Part shown: piece after piece, positions 48,497 through 57,556 of the stretch
Layout of the letters: each line of letters opens with the position of its first letter
How positions within the stretch are numbered: the stretch's first letter is position 1
NCBI GenBank assembly: GCA_027214345.1
Contig: JAPWHR010000002.1
Coordinates: forward strand, 450,301-514,300
Direction: 5' to 3'
From: Comamonadaceae bacterium G21597-S1
GTDB lineage: Bacteria; Pseudomonadota; Gammaproteobacteria; Burkholderiales; Burkholderiaceae_C
DNA: 64,000 nt
Program-made: the position numbers and the translations under genes
The notes under the pieces: generated by a model
Told to the model about the DNA's origin: nothing
The model's database searches: none
What the model saw: the letters and a program-made list of their open reading frames with translations, nothing else

Positions 48497-49504
48497 ATGA
48501 CCCAAACACAGACCACGGTATGCGTCGTCGGCGCCGGCGCCATCGGCGGCTTCTTCGGTGCGCGACTGGCGCAAGGATTCGCCGACGTCAGCGTGATCGC
48601 GCGCGGCGCCACGCTTACGGCACTGCAGCAGCGCGGCTGGATCCGCGAGAGCGCTGGCAACCGCGAGGTGGCGTCGGTTCGGGCCGTACCGGACGCAGCT
48701 GAACTCGGCATCCAGGACGTGGTGCTGCTGGCGGTGAAGGCCTACGCCGTCCGGGACGTTGCGCCCGCGATCGCGCCCCTGATCGGACCGCAGACCATCG
48801 TGTTGCCGATGCTCAACGGTGTGCCCTGGTGGTTCACGCTGGGCGCGCATGCGTTGCCGCCCGCTGGTCCCTTGGCAAGCACGGATCCGGATGGCGTCAT
48901 CGCGCGCGCGATTCCGATCGACACCGTGGTCGGCGCCGTCGTCTACCCGGCTTGCAGCAGCCCGGCGCCGGGCATCACGCGGCACAACTCGGGCAGCAAG
49001 GTGGTATTCGGCGAGCCTGGCGCCGCGGCGGGCGCTTCGCCCAGCCCGCGACTGCTGCGGCTGACGGCACTGTTCCGTGGTGCGGGATTCGACGTCGAGG
49101 CCAGCACCGACATCCGCACCGAAGTCTGGAAGAAGCTGCTGGGAAACGCCTGCTTCAATCCGGTCAGCCTGTTGACCGGCGCGGCAACCGACCGGCTGAT
49201 CGACGACCCCGCGATCCATCGCCTGTTCGTGGCGATGATGCAGGAAACCATTGCCGTCGGTGCCGCAATGCGTATCGATCCCGGCATACGACCGCTGGAG
49301 CGTATCGCCGTGACCCGCAAGCTCGGCAACGTCAAGACCTCGATGCTGCAGGATGCCGAGGCCGGTCGTCCCGTCGAGCTCGACGCCATCCTGGCCGCGG
49401 TCACCGAACTCGGCAACAGGCTGAGCGTAACGGTCGGCACGCTGGACGCGGTACTGGCAATGGCGCGCATGCGCGCCAGAACTGACGGCCTGATGAAGGA
49501 ATGA
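48497..49504 (+). CDS. Ketopantoate reductase-family protein (PanE/ApbA)
   Basis: A 335-residue NADPH-dependent 2-ketoacid reductase. The N-terminal motif VCVVGAGAIGGFFGARLA (8-25) binds NADPH, VLLAVKAYAV near 75 and MLNGVPWW near 112 are family blocks, and the catalytic Lys lies in EVWKKLLGNACFNPVS near 210-225. True PanE enzymes are about 300 residues; the gene sits with a dehydratase, not with panB or panC, so a 2-keto-acid other than ketopantoate is more likely. It is followed after 4 bases by the dehydratase alpha subunit gene. Confidence 0.87.
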   Translation: MTQTQTTVCVVGAGAIGGFFGARLAQGFADVSVIARGATLTALQQRGWIRESAGNREVASVRAVPDAAELGIQDVVLLAVKAYAVRDVAPAIAPLIGPQTIVLPMLNGVPWWFTLGAHALPPAGPLASTDPDGVIARAIPIDTVVGAVVYPACSSPAPGITRHNSGSKVVFGEPGAAAGASPSPRLLRLTALFRGAGFDVEASTDIRTEVWKKLLGNACFNPVSLLTGAATDRLIDDPAIHRLFVAMMQETIAVGAAMRIDPGIRPLERIAVTRKLGNVKTSMLQDAEAGRPVELDAILAAVTELGNRLSVTVGTLDAVLAMARMRARTDGLMKE

Positions 49505-49508
49505 CGCG

Positions 49509-50378
49509 ATGGCCATCACCCCCGAACTGATCAAGCGCGTCACGGCGCAACTGTATGACCGGTCCTTGCGCGGCATTCCCGCCGATACCCGCGCGGCATT
49601 GGAGCGCGCCGACCGCATCGAAACCAACGAGACAGCGCGCCACACCTTGCGCATCATGCTGCACAGCGCGCAGCAGGCCGAGCAGGACGGCCAGTTCATC
49701 TGCTCGGATGCCGGCGTGCCGGTGTATTTCGTGCGCGTCGGCACACAGGCCGTGTTCAGCGGCGACGTACGCAAGGCCATCAGCGACGGCTTCGACGAAC
49801 TCGTCGCGTCCATCCAGCCGCCTCTGTTGCCCCATGTCACCCATCCGCTGACGCTCGAGCGCGGCTACAAGGGCAAGGGCATGCCCATCGTCACCTTCGA
49901 CATGGAAGATGGCTCGGACTGTGTCGACATCACCTGCTCGCCCAAGGCGCTGGGTTCGGGCCGCTGGGCGGCGCTGGAGATCTTCACCTTCCCGGACCTG
50001 GCCACAATCGAGAAGTACGTGCTCGAGGTGGTCATGCGGGCTGGCTCGCAGCCGTGTCCGCCGGTGGTCATCGGTGTGGGCATCGGCGGCACGTTCGACT
50101 ACGCGGCCAAGATGGCCAAGGAGGCAACCTTGCGGCCGATCGGCCAGGTAGCTTCGGAGGCCATCGTCGCGCAGATGGAGGCGCGCCTGTGCGAAGCCGT
50201 CAACAAGACCGGCTTCGGGCCCATGGGCACCGGCGGCGACAGCACGGCCATGGCCGTGCACGTGAACTACGCCGCCGGACACGGCTTCACGCCGGTGGCG
50301 GTCGCGTTCAACTGCTGGATCAACCGGCGCACACGGGCCCGGATCTTCAACAACGGCCGCGTCGAGACACTGGAGTAG
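49509..50378 (+). CDS. Class I fumarate/tartrate dehydratase-type alpha subunit
   Basis: A 289-residue protein of the fumarase N-terminal (TtdA-like) family, which carries the [4Fe-4S] cluster used as Lewis acid. Visible pieces are ICSDAGVPVYFVRVG near 64-80 with one cluster Cys, CVDITCSPKALGSGRW near 138-153 and GPMGTGGDSTAMAVHVNYA near 238. The enzyme would add or remove water on a small dicarboxylate such as fumarate, tartrate or mesaconate. The beta subunit gene starts 4 bases after its stop and a PanE-like reductase gene ends 4 bases before it. Confidence 0.9.
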   Translation: MAITPELIKRVTAQLYDRSLRGIPADTRAALERADRIETNETARHTLRIMLHSAQQAEQDGQFICSDAGVPVYFVRVGTQAVFSGDVRKAISDGFDELVASIQPPLLPHVTHPLTLERGYKGKGMPIVTFDMEDGSDCVDITCSPKALGSGRWAALEIFTFPDLATIEKYVLEVVMRAGSQPCPPVVIGVGIGGTFDYAAKMAKEATLRPIGQVASEAIVAQMEARLCEAVNKTGFGPMGTGGDSTAMAVHVNYAAGHGFTPVAVAFNCWINRRTRARIFNNGRVETLE

Positions 50379-50382
50379 ATCG

Positions 50383-51027
50383 ATGACCATCCGTACCCAC
50401 CGCCTGCCATTCCCGCTGTCACAAGCGGACGCGCGCAGCCTTCGCATGGGAGACCAGGTCATCATCGACGGCGAGATCGTCGTCACGGCCGGACTGCCCA
50501 CGCACCACCGCCTGCTCGCGTGCCTGGACGGCGCCGAGCCGCTGCCCATGCAGCTGCACGCGCAGTCGCTTTTTCATCTGGGCAGCTACAGCGAAGAAAG
50601 CACGACCGTTCCCGGCAGCCTGGACCTGCTGTATGTCAACCCGACCACCAGCACCCGCTTCAACCCCCTGATGCCGCGCCTGATCCGGGAATTGCAGTTG
50701 CACGCCGTCGGCGGCAAGGGCGGACTGGATCAGGCCTGCGTGCAGGCCATGCGCGAGGTCGGGTGTGTCTACCTGTCGTTCCTCGGTGGTGGCGCCACCT
50801 TGCACACACGGGCGGTGCGCGAGGTACTCGCCGTGGGCTGGGCTGACATGCTGATGCACTACCGCGTCGTACGCCTGCGTGTCGAAGGCCTTGGCCCGGT
50901 CACGGTGGCCATCGATGCCCATGGCAACAGCGTCTATGCCAATGCCCAGTCACAGGCGCGTGAGCGCCTTCCGGAGATCCTCGCGGCGATGGACGCGCAG
51001 CGCGCCGCGGGCGATCGGGGCGCTTGA
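50383..51027 (+). CDS. Class I fumarate/tartrate dehydratase-type beta subunit
   Basis: A 214-residue protein of the fumarase C-terminal (TtdB-like) family. The substrate-binding block NPTTSTRFNPLMP near 86-98 stands where TtdB/fumarase have GPTTSxRM, and GGKGGLD follows. The first residue of the block is Asn in place of Gly, which may change the substrate. It pairs with the alpha subunit encoded upstream. A TTT receptor gene on the opposite strand follows, so the pair may act on a carboxylate brought in by that system. Confidence 0.88.
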   Translation: MTIRTHRLPFPLSQADARSLRMGDQVIIDGEIVVTAGLPTHHRLLACLDGAEPLPMQLHAQSLFHLGSYSEESTTVPGSLDLLYVNPTTSTRFNPLMPRLIRELQLHAVGGKGGLDQACVQAMREVGCVYLSFLGGGATLHTRAVREVLAVGWADMLMHYRVVRLRVEGLGPVTVAIDAHGNSVYANAQSQARERLPEILAAMDAQRAAGDRGA

Positions 51028-51050
51028 CGGCAGCAGCGTTTCCCTCAAGG

Positions 51051-51082
51051 CAAAAAAGGGCCCCGCGCCTGTGCACGGGGCC
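51051..51082 (-). terminator. Rho-independent terminator of the TTT receptor gene
   Basis: Read on the minus strand, GGCCCCG pairs with CGGGGCC around a 10-base loop and is followed by CTTTTTT. It lies 44 bases after the stop of the receptor gene at 51126 and also separates it from the converging dehydratase genes. Confidence 0.85.
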
Positions 51083-51125
51083 ACTGGTGCCGAGGTGCCT
51101 GCGATGCGAGAACCTCTGGCGGCGG

Positions 51126-52097
51126 TCACTCGAGCTTGATGCCGGCTTCCTTGCTCAACGAGACCCATTTGGTCGCCTCGGCCTTGATGAACTTGCCGAA
51201 GTCTTCCGCCGAGCCGCCCGCGGACTGCATGCCCTGGGCCTTGAAATAGGCAATGGTATCGGGATGCTGCAAGGCCTTGTTGAGCGCGGCGTTGACCTTG
51301 GCAATGACTTCCGGCGGGGTCTTGGCGGGAGCCATGATGCCGTACCAGGTGCCGCTGACAACGCCGGGCAACTTCACCTCGGCCGTCGTGGGCACATCGG
51401 GCAAGGCGTCGGAACGGATCGTCGATGCCACGGCGAGGGCCTTGAACTGGCCGCCCTTCACATAGGACACGACGGCAGGTACGTCGGCCACCATCAGCTG
51501 GACCTGGCCGCCGATCAGATCGGTGATCGCCGGCGCCGCCCCGCGATAGGGAATGTGCGTCATCGAGATCTTGGCTTCCTTCTTCAGCAGCTCGGCGCCC
51601 AGCTGCGTCGTCGTGCCGGTGCCGGCGGAGCCAAAATCCAGCTTGCCGGGGTTGGCCTTGGCGTAGTTGACCAGGTCGGCCAGCGAATTGAACGGGCTCT
51701 TGGACGACACCACGATGGCCGACGGCGTGTTCACAGCCTGGCCCACCGCGACCAGGTCGCGATCGGGGTTATAGCTCAGATTGGACATCAGGTTGGGCGT
51801 GATGACCAGCGCTCCGGTGGAGGAAAACAGCAGCGTGTGGCCGTCGTTGGAGCGGATCACTTCGCCGGAGCCGACCGTGCCGCCGGCCCCCGCCTTGTTG
51901 TCGATGATGATCTGGCCGAGGTCGGCCGTCATCTTGTTGGCCAGGAAGCGGGCCAGCGAATCGGCGGGACCACCGGCCGAGAACGGCACCACGATGCGGA
52001 TCGGCTTGGTGGGCCAGGATTGTGCGTATGCGCCCGCAAACGCCATGGTGCCAGCGACAGCCACGAGAGTTGATACGAATTTGCGACGTTGAGTCAT
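51126..52097 (-). CDS. TTT (Bug-family) periplasmic substrate-binding protein
   Basis: A 323-residue Bug receptor with a signal peptide (TQRRKFVSTLVAVAGTMA, cut after AYA). Family features are WPTKPIRIVVPFSAGGPAD near 25-43, IIDNKAGAGGTVG near 71 and LDFGSAGTGTTTQLG near 150. These proteins bind carboxylates and hand them to TctA/TctB membrane parts, which are absent here. AGGAGA is 6 bases before the ATG at 52097; the open frame further up to 52229 is not used. A terminator follows the gene. It converges with the dehydratase pair. Confidence 0.93.
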   Translation of the reverse strand: MTQRRKFVSTLVAVAGTMAFAGAYAQSWPTKPIRIVVPFSAGGPADSLARFLANKMTADLGQIIIDNKAGAGGTVGSGEVIRSNDGHTLLFSSTGALVITPNLMSNLSYNPDRDLVAVGQAVNTPSAIVVSSKSPFNSLADLVNYAKANPGKLDFGSAGTGTTTQLGAELLKKEAKISMTHIPYRGAAPAITDLIGGQVQLMVADVPAVVSYVKGGQFKALAVASTIRSDALPDVPTTAEVKLPGVVSGTWYGIMAPAKTPPEVIAKVNAALNKALQHPDTIAYFKAQGMQSAGGSAEDFGKFIKAEATKWVSLSKEAGIKLE

Positions 52098-52309
52098 GGT
52101 ATGTCTCCTATGAATGGGGGTTGTTCGATGACATGACTTTATGCGGCGGGGTCCGGGCCGGGTAGGCCCGGACACAACAGACCTGTTATGCGAAACGGGG
52201 AATATCAGCTCGTCGCCCTGTCGCGCCATACATACCAGGGATGCTTCCGGCCGTCTGGCCAGCAGGCGCGGCGGCCCTTATGCTCGACGGACCCACAGGA
52301 GACCCGCTC

Positions 52310-52879
52310 ATGCCGCGTATCAGCTTGCCAACCCCGGAATCCATGAACGCCGAACAACGCGCGGTGTACGACAAGATCGTGTCCGGTCCGCGCGGCAAGG
52401 TCCAGGGGCCATTGCGGGCCGTGTTGCTCAATGCCGAACTGGCGGATCGCTGGCAGGCGCTGGGGGCGCTGTTGCGCTACAACACATCCTTGCCGCCTCG
52501 CCAGTCCGAGCTGGCCATCCTGGTCACCGGGCGTGCCTGCCAGTCGCCTTTCGAGTGGTATGCCCACCGCAAGGAGGCCGAGAAGATCGGCATCGAAGCG
52601 TCCATCATCGACGCGTTATTGGTGCAGGCCACTCCCGAGGGGTTGAGCGAAGACGAACTGGCGGTGGTGCGCTTTGCACAAGAGCTCAATCGCCTCAAGT
52701 CGGTTACCGACACGACCTACACCCATGCGCTCGCGCGGCTGGGTGAACGCGCGGTGATGGAACTCACGGCCCTGGTCGGTTACTACACGATGGTCGCGAT
52801 GACCCTGAACGCACATGAAATTCCTTTGCCCGAGGGTGTGCCGGCGGCGTTTCCGCTGCCGCAGCACGACGCGGCATGA
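52310..52879 (+). CDS. Carboxymuconolactone decarboxylase-family protein
   Basis: A 189-residue AhpD-like protein of the carboxymuconolactone-decarboxylase group. The core ELAILVTGRACQSPFEWYAH near 66-85 has Glu and His as in decarboxylase members; the CxxC of the peroxidase-linked AhpD proteins is missing. AGGAGA is 7 bases before the ATG. It overlaps the next gene by 4 bases. With that LigI-like hydrolase it suggests a step in the breakdown of an aromatic ring-cleavage lactone. Confidence 0.85.
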   Translation: MPRISLPTPESMNAEQRAVYDKIVSGPRGKVQGPLRAVLLNAELADRWQALGALLRYNTSLPPRQSELAILVTGRACQSPFEWYAHRKEAEKIGIEASIIDALLVQATPEGLSEDELAVVRFAQELNRLKSVTDTTYTHALARLGERAVMELTALVGYYTMVAMTLNAHEIPLPEGVPAAFPLPQHDAA

Positions 52880-53745
52880 CGCGCCAGGCCAATCACGCGA
52901 CGGTCGCCGACGACCGCCGCACGGACCGACAGGCCACCATCCTCGGTGCGTGGGATTGCCATGCCCACCTGTTCGGGCCCTACGACCAGTTTCCCCTGGC
53001 GCAGGCCAGGAGCTACACGCCACCCGAAGCGGTGGACACGCACTACCTCGCCCTGCTGGCCCGCCTGGGCCTGTCGCACGGCGTGCTGGTGCATCCGAGT
53101 GCGTACGGCGACGACTTCCGCCTGCTGCGGCATGCGCTGGCCTCGCATGCCAACCTGCGCGGCGTCATCGTGGCGCGGCAGGACACGCCGTTGGCGCTCG
53201 CGGGCCTGCGTGACCAAGGCATTCGGGCCGCGCGATACAGCCATCGCTCGGGTGCCGGCGCAAACTTCGCCGGCAGTGCGTCGCTGGACGACCTGCGGGC
53301 CATGGCGCCACGACTGGCCGATGCCGGGCTGCATGCCGAATTGTGGACCGACTGCAAGGTCCTGCCGGACATGGCCGACGACTTGCGTCGCCTGCCGGTT
53401 GCGGTGGTCATCGACCATATGGGCGGGTTCGACGTGCATGCCGGCCTGAACGACCCGGGATTCCAGACGCTGCTTGCACTGGTGGGGGAAGGCCGGACCT
53501 GGGTCAAGATGTGCGCCTACCGCAATCTGCTGTCGGCATCCGACGTCGAGTCCGGTCTGGCTTTTCACCAGGCGCTGATCGCCGCCAATCCCGAGCGTCT
53601 GTTGTGGGGAACGGACTGGCCGCACCTGCGTGTCCAACCCGAGCCGGATACGGGCGATCTGCTGGCCCTGTTCAAGCGCTGGACCGGCAACGATGGTCTG
53701 GTCGAAAAAATGCTCGTCGACAACCCGGCCGCGCTCTACTTCTGA
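52876..53745 (+). CDS. Amidohydrolase 2-family protein (LigI-like lactonase)
   Basis: A 289-residue metal-dependent hydrolase. DCHAHLFGPYDQFPLAQAR near 27-45, then YTPPEA, and GVLVHPSAYGDD near 69-80, follow the pattern of 2-pyrone-4,6-dicarboxylate lactonase (LigI). VIDHMGG near 179 and GTDWPHLRV near 245 hold the later His and Asp. It hydrolyses a lactone or related ester in the cytoplasm. Its ATG overlaps the stop of the decarboxylase-like gene, so the two are co-translated. Confidence 0.86.
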   Translation: MTRQANHATVADDRRTDRQATILGAWDCHAHLFGPYDQFPLAQARSYTPPEAVDTHYLALLARLGLSHGVLVHPSAYGDDFRLLRHALASHANLRGVIVARQDTPLALAGLRDQGIRAARYSHRSGAGANFAGSASLDDLRAMAPRLADAGLHAELWTDCKVLPDMADDLRRLPVAVVIDHMGGFDVHAGLNDPGFQTLLALVGEGRTWVKMCAYRNLLSASDVESGLAFHQALIAANPERLLWGTDWPHLRVQPEPDTGDLLALFKRWTGNDGLVEKMLVDNPAALYF

Positions 53746-53847
53746 AACACGCATCGCCGATCGGCCCACAACGCCGCTGCGGTTCCCGTGCCGGCCAACA
53801 CACTCCGGCACGACAGCGACGCCGCGACCACTGCAGCGGTTGAATCC

Positions 53848-54714
53848 TTACGGCAATGTGCCGGCCCACTCGACGATCGCCGCGGCCACCGCGGCCGCTT
53901 GCTCCGTGACCAGCGCATGGCTTGCGTGCGGGATCACGCGCACCGTCACCTTGTCGCCGAGTTGGTCCTTCAGCTCGTTGCGCGAGACCGGCGGGCGCCA
54001 CGGGTCCAACGCGGCTTGCAGGTCGAGGATGGGCGCATGGCTGACCGGCCACCAACGATCCTTGGCGGGAATGGCACCGGCCCGGCGGTAGACGTCGCGC
54101 AGATGCGGATGCCAGCCCGACAGCCACACCGACGCGTCGTTGCCTGGCGCGAAGAACGCATGCCGCAGGCTGGCCAGACGAGCGGCAACCGGCTGGTTCG
54201 CATCGGCGGCAATGTCGAGCGCGTCGACCAGCCCGGGCGGGAACTGGCGAGCCGCGGCCGCCAGCACGGCCACGCCGCGGACCCGTTGCGGATGGTCCAG
54301 GTCCAGCACCCGCGCCACGAAGTGACCGAATGCGTGCCCGGCGACAAGCGCCGGTCCATCCGCAAGGACATCGATGGCGCGGGCCACGTCATCGGCCAGC
54401 AGGTGCAGTGACAAGGTGTCCGGCGGCGCGCTGCTGCGTCCCATCCCTCTCGGTTGTGGTCGCAAGACCGGGCAACCGGCGGCGGCCAGCAGGCAGGCCA
54501 ACTCACCCAGGTCGGTCGCATCGCGCAACGAAGACGGCAACAACACGACAGCCGGGCCCGCCGGCGGCTGCCGGCTCCTGTCGACCAGCACCTCGACCAC
54601 CGCGCCACCCGGGACCGGTACCAGGTGGGACATCGTGGGCACCACGACCGGGCTCATCCCGTCCGCAGATGCGTGGGTTTGCAGGCCTGCAGCCTGGCCG
54701 GGCTCCGATGGCAC
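53848..54714 (-). CDS. Alpha/beta hydrolase-fold protein with altered nucleophile
   Basis: A 288-residue protein of the alpha/beta hydrolase fold. VVLLPSSLRDATD stands for the oxyanion region, and the nucleophile elbow reads GHAFGH, with Ala (codon GCA) where the family has Ser. A late His is present in IPHASHALV. It may be inactive as an esterase or do another job. The start is GTG at 54714 with AGGCGG 6 bases before it; ATGs at 54657 and 54633 are alternatives. It is the last gene of the minus-strand run after two TTT receptors. Confidence 0.78.
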   Translation of the reverse strand: MPSEPGQAAGLQTHASADGMSPVVVPTMSHLVPVPGGAVVEVLVDRSRQPPAGPAVVLLPSSLRDATDLGELACLLAAAGCPVLRPQPRGMGRSSAPPDTLSLHLLADDVARAIDVLADGPALVAGHAFGHFVARVLDLDHPQRVRGVAVLAAAARQFPPGLVDALDIAADANQPVAARLASLRHAFFAPGNDASVWLSGWHPHLRDVYRRAGAIPAKDRWWPVSHAPILDLQAALDPWRPPVSRNELKDQLGDKVTVRVIPHASHALVTEQAAAVAAAIVEWAGTLP

Positions 54715-54724
54715 ATCGCGCCGC

Positions 54725-55699
54725 CTACTCCACCGTCGCGCCCGACTTCTTCACGATCTCCGCCCACTTCGGCAATTCGGCGCGGATCAGCGCGCCGAAC
54801 TCCTCCGGCGTACCGAAAGCCGGCTCGATACCCAGCGCCACCAGCTGCTGCCTCAAGGCCGGCGTGGCCATGGCCCGCCCGACTGCCGCATTCAGGATCG
54901 CAACCACGTCCTTCGGTGTACCGGCGGGCGCCAATACGCCAAGCCAGTTGGACACGTCATAGCCTTTGAGCCCGGACTCGGCGATCGTCGGCACATTCGG
55001 GATCACACCCATGCGCGCCTTGGACGTCACCCCCAGTGGACGGACCTTGCCGGCAGCGAGATGCTCCTGGTAGACGGTGTACGAGTCGAATGTCATGTCG
55101 ATGCGCCCGGCCAGCACATCGACCATCAATGGCGCGCTGCCCTTGTACGGCACGTGCACCATGTCGACTCCGGCCAGCATCTCGAACAACGCGCCGGACA
55201 GATGGCTGGAACTGCCGTTGCCCGCCGATCCATACGTCAGTCGCCCCGGACGGGCCTTGGCAAGCGCGATGACTTCCCCGATGTTCCTGGCATCGACGGT
55301 GGGCCCCACGACCAGAACGCGCGGCGTGATGTGGGTCAGGCTGATCGGCACGAAATCCGTCAATGGGTCATACCGCAGCTTGGGATACAGCGCAGGATTG
55401 ATCGCTTGCGTGCCCATGGTCGCAAAGAACAATGTGTAGCCATCGGGCGCCGACTTGGCCACGGCTTCGGCGGCCGGCGCACCACCAGCCCCCCCGCGGT
55501 TCTCGATGACGATTTGCTGTCCCAGCTCAGTGCCCAGTCGAAGCGCCATGCCACGGGCCATTACATCGGCAGCGCCGCCCGCCGGAAACGGCACGACCAG
55601 GCGGATCGGTTTGTCGGGAAAGGCCGCACTGGCGAGGCTGGACAACGCCAGCAGTCCAGCGCCCAGCGCCCGTTTCAGTTGTGTCTTGCGCAAGCTCAT
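54725..55699 (-). CDS. TTT (Bug-family) substrate-binding protein, copy 2
   Basis: A 324-residue Bug receptor: signal peptide (LKRALGAGLLALSSLASA), FPDKPIRLVVPFPAGGAAD near 27, VIENRGGAGGAPA near 70 and LTYGSAGNGSSSHLSG near 150. It binds a carboxylate in the periplasm. The ATG at 55699 overlaps the stop of the adjacent receptor gene by 4 bases. The two differ along their whole length, so this is not a recent duplication. No TctA or TctB gene is present in the window. Confidence 0.92.
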   Translation of the reverse strand: MSLRKTQLKRALGAGLLALSSLASAAFPDKPIRLVVPFPAGGAADVMARGMALRLGTELGQQIVIENRGGAGGAPAAEAVAKSAPDGYTLFFATMGTQAINPALYPKLRYDPLTDFVPISLTHITPRVLVVGPTVDARNIGEVIALAKARPGRLTYGSAGNGSSSHLSGALFEMLAGVDMVHVPYKGSAPLMVDVLAGRIDMTFDSYTVYQEHLAAGKVRPLGVTSKARMGVIPNVPTIAESGLKGYDVSNWLGVLAPAGTPKDVVAILNAAVGRAMATPALRQQLVALGIEPAFGTPEEFGALIRAELPKWAEIVKKSGATVE

Positions 55700-56688
55700 T
55701 TCTCCAGCAGGTTGAGGGTACCGAGCAAGGATGCCATTGCATCTTTGTCACGTTTGACGAAAGCGGTCGTTTGCGCGGGCGTCAGGTCCAAGCGCTCGGC
55801 GCCCTGGGATGCCAGGAACTCCTGGTGCACCGGATCGGCATTGATCTCGGCCATGACCTTGGCCAGCTGTTCCAGGATGTCGACCGGCGTGCCCTTGGGC
55901 GCGGCGAGGCTGTACCAGGTCGACACCTCGGCGCCGGCAAAGCCGGATTCGGCCAGTGTCGGCACGTTGGGCAAGGCTGCGGCGCGTTTCGCACCGCCAT
56001 ACGCCAATGCCTTGAGTGTCCCCTTCTCGATATGGGCGCGGGTCGCCGCCAGGTTGAGCATGCCCAGTTGCACCTGACCACCCAACAGATCCTTGAGCGC
56101 CGGCGCCGCACCGGCATACGGAACATGGGTGACCTGCACACCCGCTTTCTGCCACACGGCCTCGGCGCCCAGGTGGGTCGCGCCGCCGGTTCCAGCCGAT
56201 GCATAGTTGAGCTTGCCCGGCTCCTTCTTGATCGAGGCCACCAGCTCGCTCAGGCTGGAGGCTGGCAGGGACGGATGTGCCACCACCACGTTGGGCTGGT
56301 TGGCGACGATGGCGATGAACGCGAAATCGGCGACCCCGTCGTACGGAATCTTCTGCATCAGCGGTGTCACCACATGGCCGGCGGATGTGCTGATCAGCAG
56401 CGTGTAGCCGTCGGGTTTGGCGCGTGCCACGAAGCCGGTGCCGATGGTGGCGCCGCCACCGGGCTTGCCTTCGACAATGACCGTCTGCTTGAGACGGGTC
56501 TCCAGTTGGCGCGCCAGCGTTCGGGCCATGCTGTCGGCCGGCCCTCCGACCGCATAGGGATGGATCAGCGTGATCGGCCGCGACGGATACGCGGACTGCG
56601 CCAGTGCCGAACCCATGGGCAGCATGGCGGCCAGCGTGCCCCATACGGCCAGGGAACGTCGTACACGGGAAAAAGCGGATCGGGTCAT
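55696..56688 (-). CDS. TTT (Bug-family) substrate-binding protein, copy 3
   Basis: A 330-residue Bug receptor with a signal peptide (LAVWGTLAAMLPMGSALA), then YPSRPITLIHPYAVGGPAD near 34, VIVEGKPGGGATIG near 70 and LNYASAGTGGATHLGA near 160. Its stop overlaps the next receptor gene by 4 bases. It follows the flavin reductase gene by 51 bases in the same minus-strand run as the CoA-ester genes, so it may serve the same substrate. Confidence 0.92.
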   Translation of the reverse strand: MTRSAFSRVRRSLAVWGTLAAMLPMGSALAQSAYPSRPITLIHPYAVGGPADSMARTLARQLETRLKQTVIVEGKPGGGATIGTGFVARAKPDGYTLLISTSAGHVVTPLMQKIPYDGVADFAFIAIVANQPNVVVAHPSLPASSLSELVASIKKEPGKLNYASAGTGGATHLGAEAVWQKAGVQVTHVPYAGAAPALKDLLGGQVQLGMLNLAATRAHIEKGTLKALAYGGAKRAAALPNVPTLAESGFAGAEVSTWYSLAAPKGTPVDILEQLAKVMAEINADPVHQEFLASQGAERLDLTPAQTTAFVKRDKDAMASLLGTLNLLEK

Positions 56689-56739
56689 GGTGATGTCTCC
56701 AGTCAGGTTGTCATTCGTTTCAGGCGCAGGCCGCCTCGG

Positions 56740-57387
56740 TCACGCCGTACCTTCACCACCGGGCGGCTTTTGCAGCATCGGGCGGTGGAAGATCTCGCCC
56801 AGACCGGCGTAATACGGCCCGCCCAGCCGCGCGATCGGCCGCATCGCCGCCGCGTCGACCCGCCTGCCGTCGTAGATGGCGTCGGACAGATGGAAGGCGA
56901 CGACCTCGCCGATGAACAAGGTGTTGATTCCGCGCCCCAGCACGATGACCTGGTCGAGGCGGCACTCCATCTGCACCGGCGCGATCGCGATGCGCGGGAC
57001 CGCAACATGGCGGCTGGGCAGCAGCGCAATACCCAGGGCCTCGATCTCGCTGACATCGGGCGGGAACTCCTGCGCACTCTGGTGCATCAGCTCCATCGTG
57101 TCCTCGGTGGCCACGTTGACGACGAACTCCCGGCTGCGCCGGATGTTGTTTGCGGTGTCCTTGGTGCCCCGTCCTTCCGGACGGGCGGCAATGTTGATGG
57201 CCAGCATGGGCGGGGACGTTGCCACGTAGTTGTAGGAACTGAACGGCGCGGCGTTGACGCGGCCGTCGGCATCGAGCGAAGTGATCCAGGCCACCGGCCG
57301 CGGAACGACACAACCCACCACCAGGCGATAGGCGGTCTCGGTGTCCAGCTGGGCACCGTCCACGCAACTGAAGGTCTGGGATTGCAT
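56740..57387 (-). CDS. Flavin reductase-like protein
   Basis: A 215-residue protein of the flavin reductase-like (FMN-binding split barrel) family. LVVGCVVPRPVAWITSLDADGRVNA near 22-46 and the block APFSSYNYVATSPPMLAI near 46-63 bind FMN; NFVVNV is here REFVVNVATED. VPRIAIAPVQMECRL near 130 is also typical. It could supply reduced flavin to an oxygenase, but none is next to it. GGAGA lies 8 bases before the ATG. Neighbours are a TTT receptor and a double acyl-CoA dehydrogenase. Confidence 0.87.
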   Translation of the reverse strand: MQSQTFSCVDGAQLDTETAYRLVVGCVVPRPVAWITSLDADGRVNAAPFSSYNYVATSPPMLAINIAARPEGRGTKDTANNIRRSREFVVNVATEDTMELMHQSAQEFPPDVSEIEALGIALLPSRHVAVPRIAIAPVQMECRLDQVIVLGRGINTLFIGEVVAFHLSDAIYDGRRVDAAAMRPIARLGGPYYAGLGEIFHRPMLQKPPGGEGTA

Positions 57388-57556
57388 GCAACTGTCTCCG
57401 TGGCAGGTTGATCGGCATGCGTCCGAAACGGATGCAGCATCGGGTTCCCGTGCCCGAAGGCACGCGTATGGCGCCACTATAGGCAGCTATCCTGGCCGCG
57501 ACCACCGGCCCCGCGGCATAGGTGGGTTGCCCCGCAAGGCATACCGGCCTGCGCAC

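Noticed and set aside
54725-56688. The two adjacent TTT receptor genes as a recent tandem duplication
   Set aside because: Their signal peptides and core blocks differ throughout, so they are old paralogues placed side by side.
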